Of a stretch of 39,931 bases of DNA, positions 39,387 through 39,931 are shown piece after piece. A program made the translations under genes and the position numbers. The stretch spans positions 1 through 39,931 of the forward strand of contig PAQV01000099.1 in NCBI GenBank assembly GCA_002709405.1. Reading direction: 5' to 3'. How positions within the stretch are numbered: position 1 is the first letter of the stretch; the number at the start of each line of letters is the position of its first letter. This DNA comes from Paracoccaceae bacterium (lineage in GTDB: Bacteria > Pseudomonadota > Alphaproteobacteria > Rhodobacterales > Rhodobacteraceae). Under the pieces are notes generated by a model. It saw only the letters and a program-made list of their open reading frames with translations. It did not search any database and was not told where the DNA came from.

Positions 39387-39818
39387 GTGCCGAATTTTGA
39401 GGAAGTTGTTTCAAATCGAGAGATACGAGCGCTTCGGCACTCACGACCCTATCGAAATCTTAGAGATGCAGTTGAACAGTGCAGTGAAGCAGGACGAGAT
39501 TTGCTCGAAAACCCCACAGATGGCGCACATTCGAAGCTTTTGGAGCGAAGTGTCGTCATTACGTTCGTGACGCATGTAGAGGTCTATTTTCGGGACATGC
39601 TTGACGCAATTTTCAGACAGTGTTCCCCAAATTTTTTTGTCCCCAAACTAAAGCACATTCACAACATAAAGTATGACATCGAAGACTTGATCGAGATTTA
39701 TAAGCGGCAGATTCATCCGCTTGAACTGGTGTCGAGCGAAGTCTCATTTCAGAACACAGACAAGATTGAAAAAGTCTTTTCAAAATTTCTTGGCAAGAGT
39801 GTTTGGGGAGAAGCGTAA
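39387..39818 (+). CDS. Low-GC gene truncated by IS66, possible HEPN-like protein
   Basis: The 143 readable residues start at a GTG that has AGGAG upstream. They look helical: RALRHSRPYRNLRDAVEQCSEA, LLERSVVITFVTHVEVYFRDMLDAIFRQC and IHNIKYDIEDLIEIYKRQIHP. The pattern of a long helix with FVTHVEVYFRDML recalls HEPN-like proteins from defence or toxin systems, though I cannot name the family. The last codons, from position 39815, lie inside the IS66 end, and the stop TAA is provided by that end. The original protein was therefore longer and is cut off here. GC content is well below the neighbouring VWA gene, a sign of transfer. Confidence 0.7.
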   Translation: MPNFEEVVSNREIRALRHSRPYRNLRDAVEQCSEAGRDLLENPTDGAHSKLLERSVVITFVTHVEVYFRDMLDAIFRQCSPNFFVPKLKHIHNIKYDIEDLIEIYKRQIHPLELVSSEVSFQNTDKIEKVFSKFLGKSVWGEA

Positions 39819-39931
39819 GCGCTGTCGCCACCCCACGCCTGTTCAGCTTGACGGGGTGAAGTTCCAAGGTAGCAGCTCGTCGATCCTGCTGGCCGGGTGA
39901 CCGGCGGCGATGGCTTCAAGGGTCGCCTTCA
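39815..39931 (-). mobile_element. IS66-family element, one end
   Basis: The element begins with GTAAGCG at 39815, the terminal sequence usual for IS66-family elements, and runs off the window. It contains the C-terminus of a TnpC-type transposase on the minus strand. The eight bases 39807-39814 (GGAGAAGC) would be one copy of the target duplication expected for IS66; the other copy lies outside the window. Confidence 0.75.
39843..39931 (-). CDS. IS66-family transposase TnpC, C-terminal fragment
   Basis: Only the last 28 residues are in the window. They read LEAIAAGHPASRIDELLPWN followed by a short tail ending in Ser-Ser and the stop at 39845-39843. The RIDELLPW end is the hallmark of IS66 TnpC transposases, which are about 500 residues long and work with two small accessory proteins TnpA and TnpB. 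The gene is not broken; the window simply ends. It lies 25 bp inside the element's terminal inverted repeat start. Confidence 0.8.
   Translation of the reverse strand, partial: KATLEAIAAGHPASRIDELLPWNFTPSS

Noticed and set aside
39064-39444. 126-codon minus-strand frame across the end of the VWA gene
   Set aside because: Overlaps the conserved C-terminus of the VWA protein and the promoter of the next gene; no family features.

Overview
The window is a GC-rich bacterial chromosome segment. Its gene content and order point to an alphaproteobacterium of the family Rhodobacteraceae (Roseobacter group). The markers are the run yceD-rpmF-plsX-fabH-ihfA-merR, the run erpA/dgt-argS-SPOR-nagZ-scpA-scpB, an OlsB ornithine-lipid enzyme, a DksA that has lost three of its four zinc cysteines, a DUF2927 protein, and an FnrL-type box in front of a universal stress protein. 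All assignments come from reading the translated sequence; no database was searched.

Layout. 1-200: hairpin-rich DNA without a recognised gene. 201-5275 (minus): an ABC-F ATPase, a cobalamin-binding radical SAM protein, olsB and the outer-membrane assembly lipoprotein bamE. 5362-10147 (plus): the yceD/L32/PlsX/FabH/IHF/MerR block, followed by tRNA-Pro(GGG) and a two-domain dCTP deaminase. 11533-18786 (minus): a small unknown protein, the condensin partners ScpB and ScpA, NagZ, a SPOR-domain protein, ArgS and a dGTPase-like protein. ErpA is divergent to this run, and UspA with a perfect FNR-type box follows. 19725-22300 (minus): a three-gene cluster made of a protein with seven evenly spaced FSSGS repeats, a protein of unknown function and a DMT-family transporter. 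22301-23118: a long intergenic region with two perfect DnaA boxes and a REP-like repeat.

23119-28764 (plus) looks like a CoA-dependent hydroxycinnamate (ferulate/coumarate) operon: crotonase, MarR regulator, feruloyl-CoA-synthase-type ligase, amidohydrolase-fold enzyme and acyl-CoA dehydrogenase. An exonuclease III gene follows.

29817-33132 is a complete mobile element. It has 25-bp identical terminal inverted repeats, an 8-bp target duplication (AAATACCC) and an IS1595-family transposase. Its five passenger genes encode two membrane proteins, a DUF6471-type small protein divergent to the transposase, an ImmA/IrrE metallopeptidase and a probable winged-helix protein. The element sits inside a dispersed intergenic repeat that also occurs at 22887.

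33183-39194: an FAD monooxygenase and dksA (minus), then a MoxR ATPase / GNAT / DUF2927 lipoprotein / 54-residue membrane protein / VWA-protein cluster (plus). The right edge holds a low-GC gene cut off by the end of an IS66-family element, whose transposase C-terminus runs out of the window.

The strongest candidates for something undescribed are the FSSGS-repeat cluster (19725-22300) and the cargo-carrying IS1595 transposon (29817-33132).
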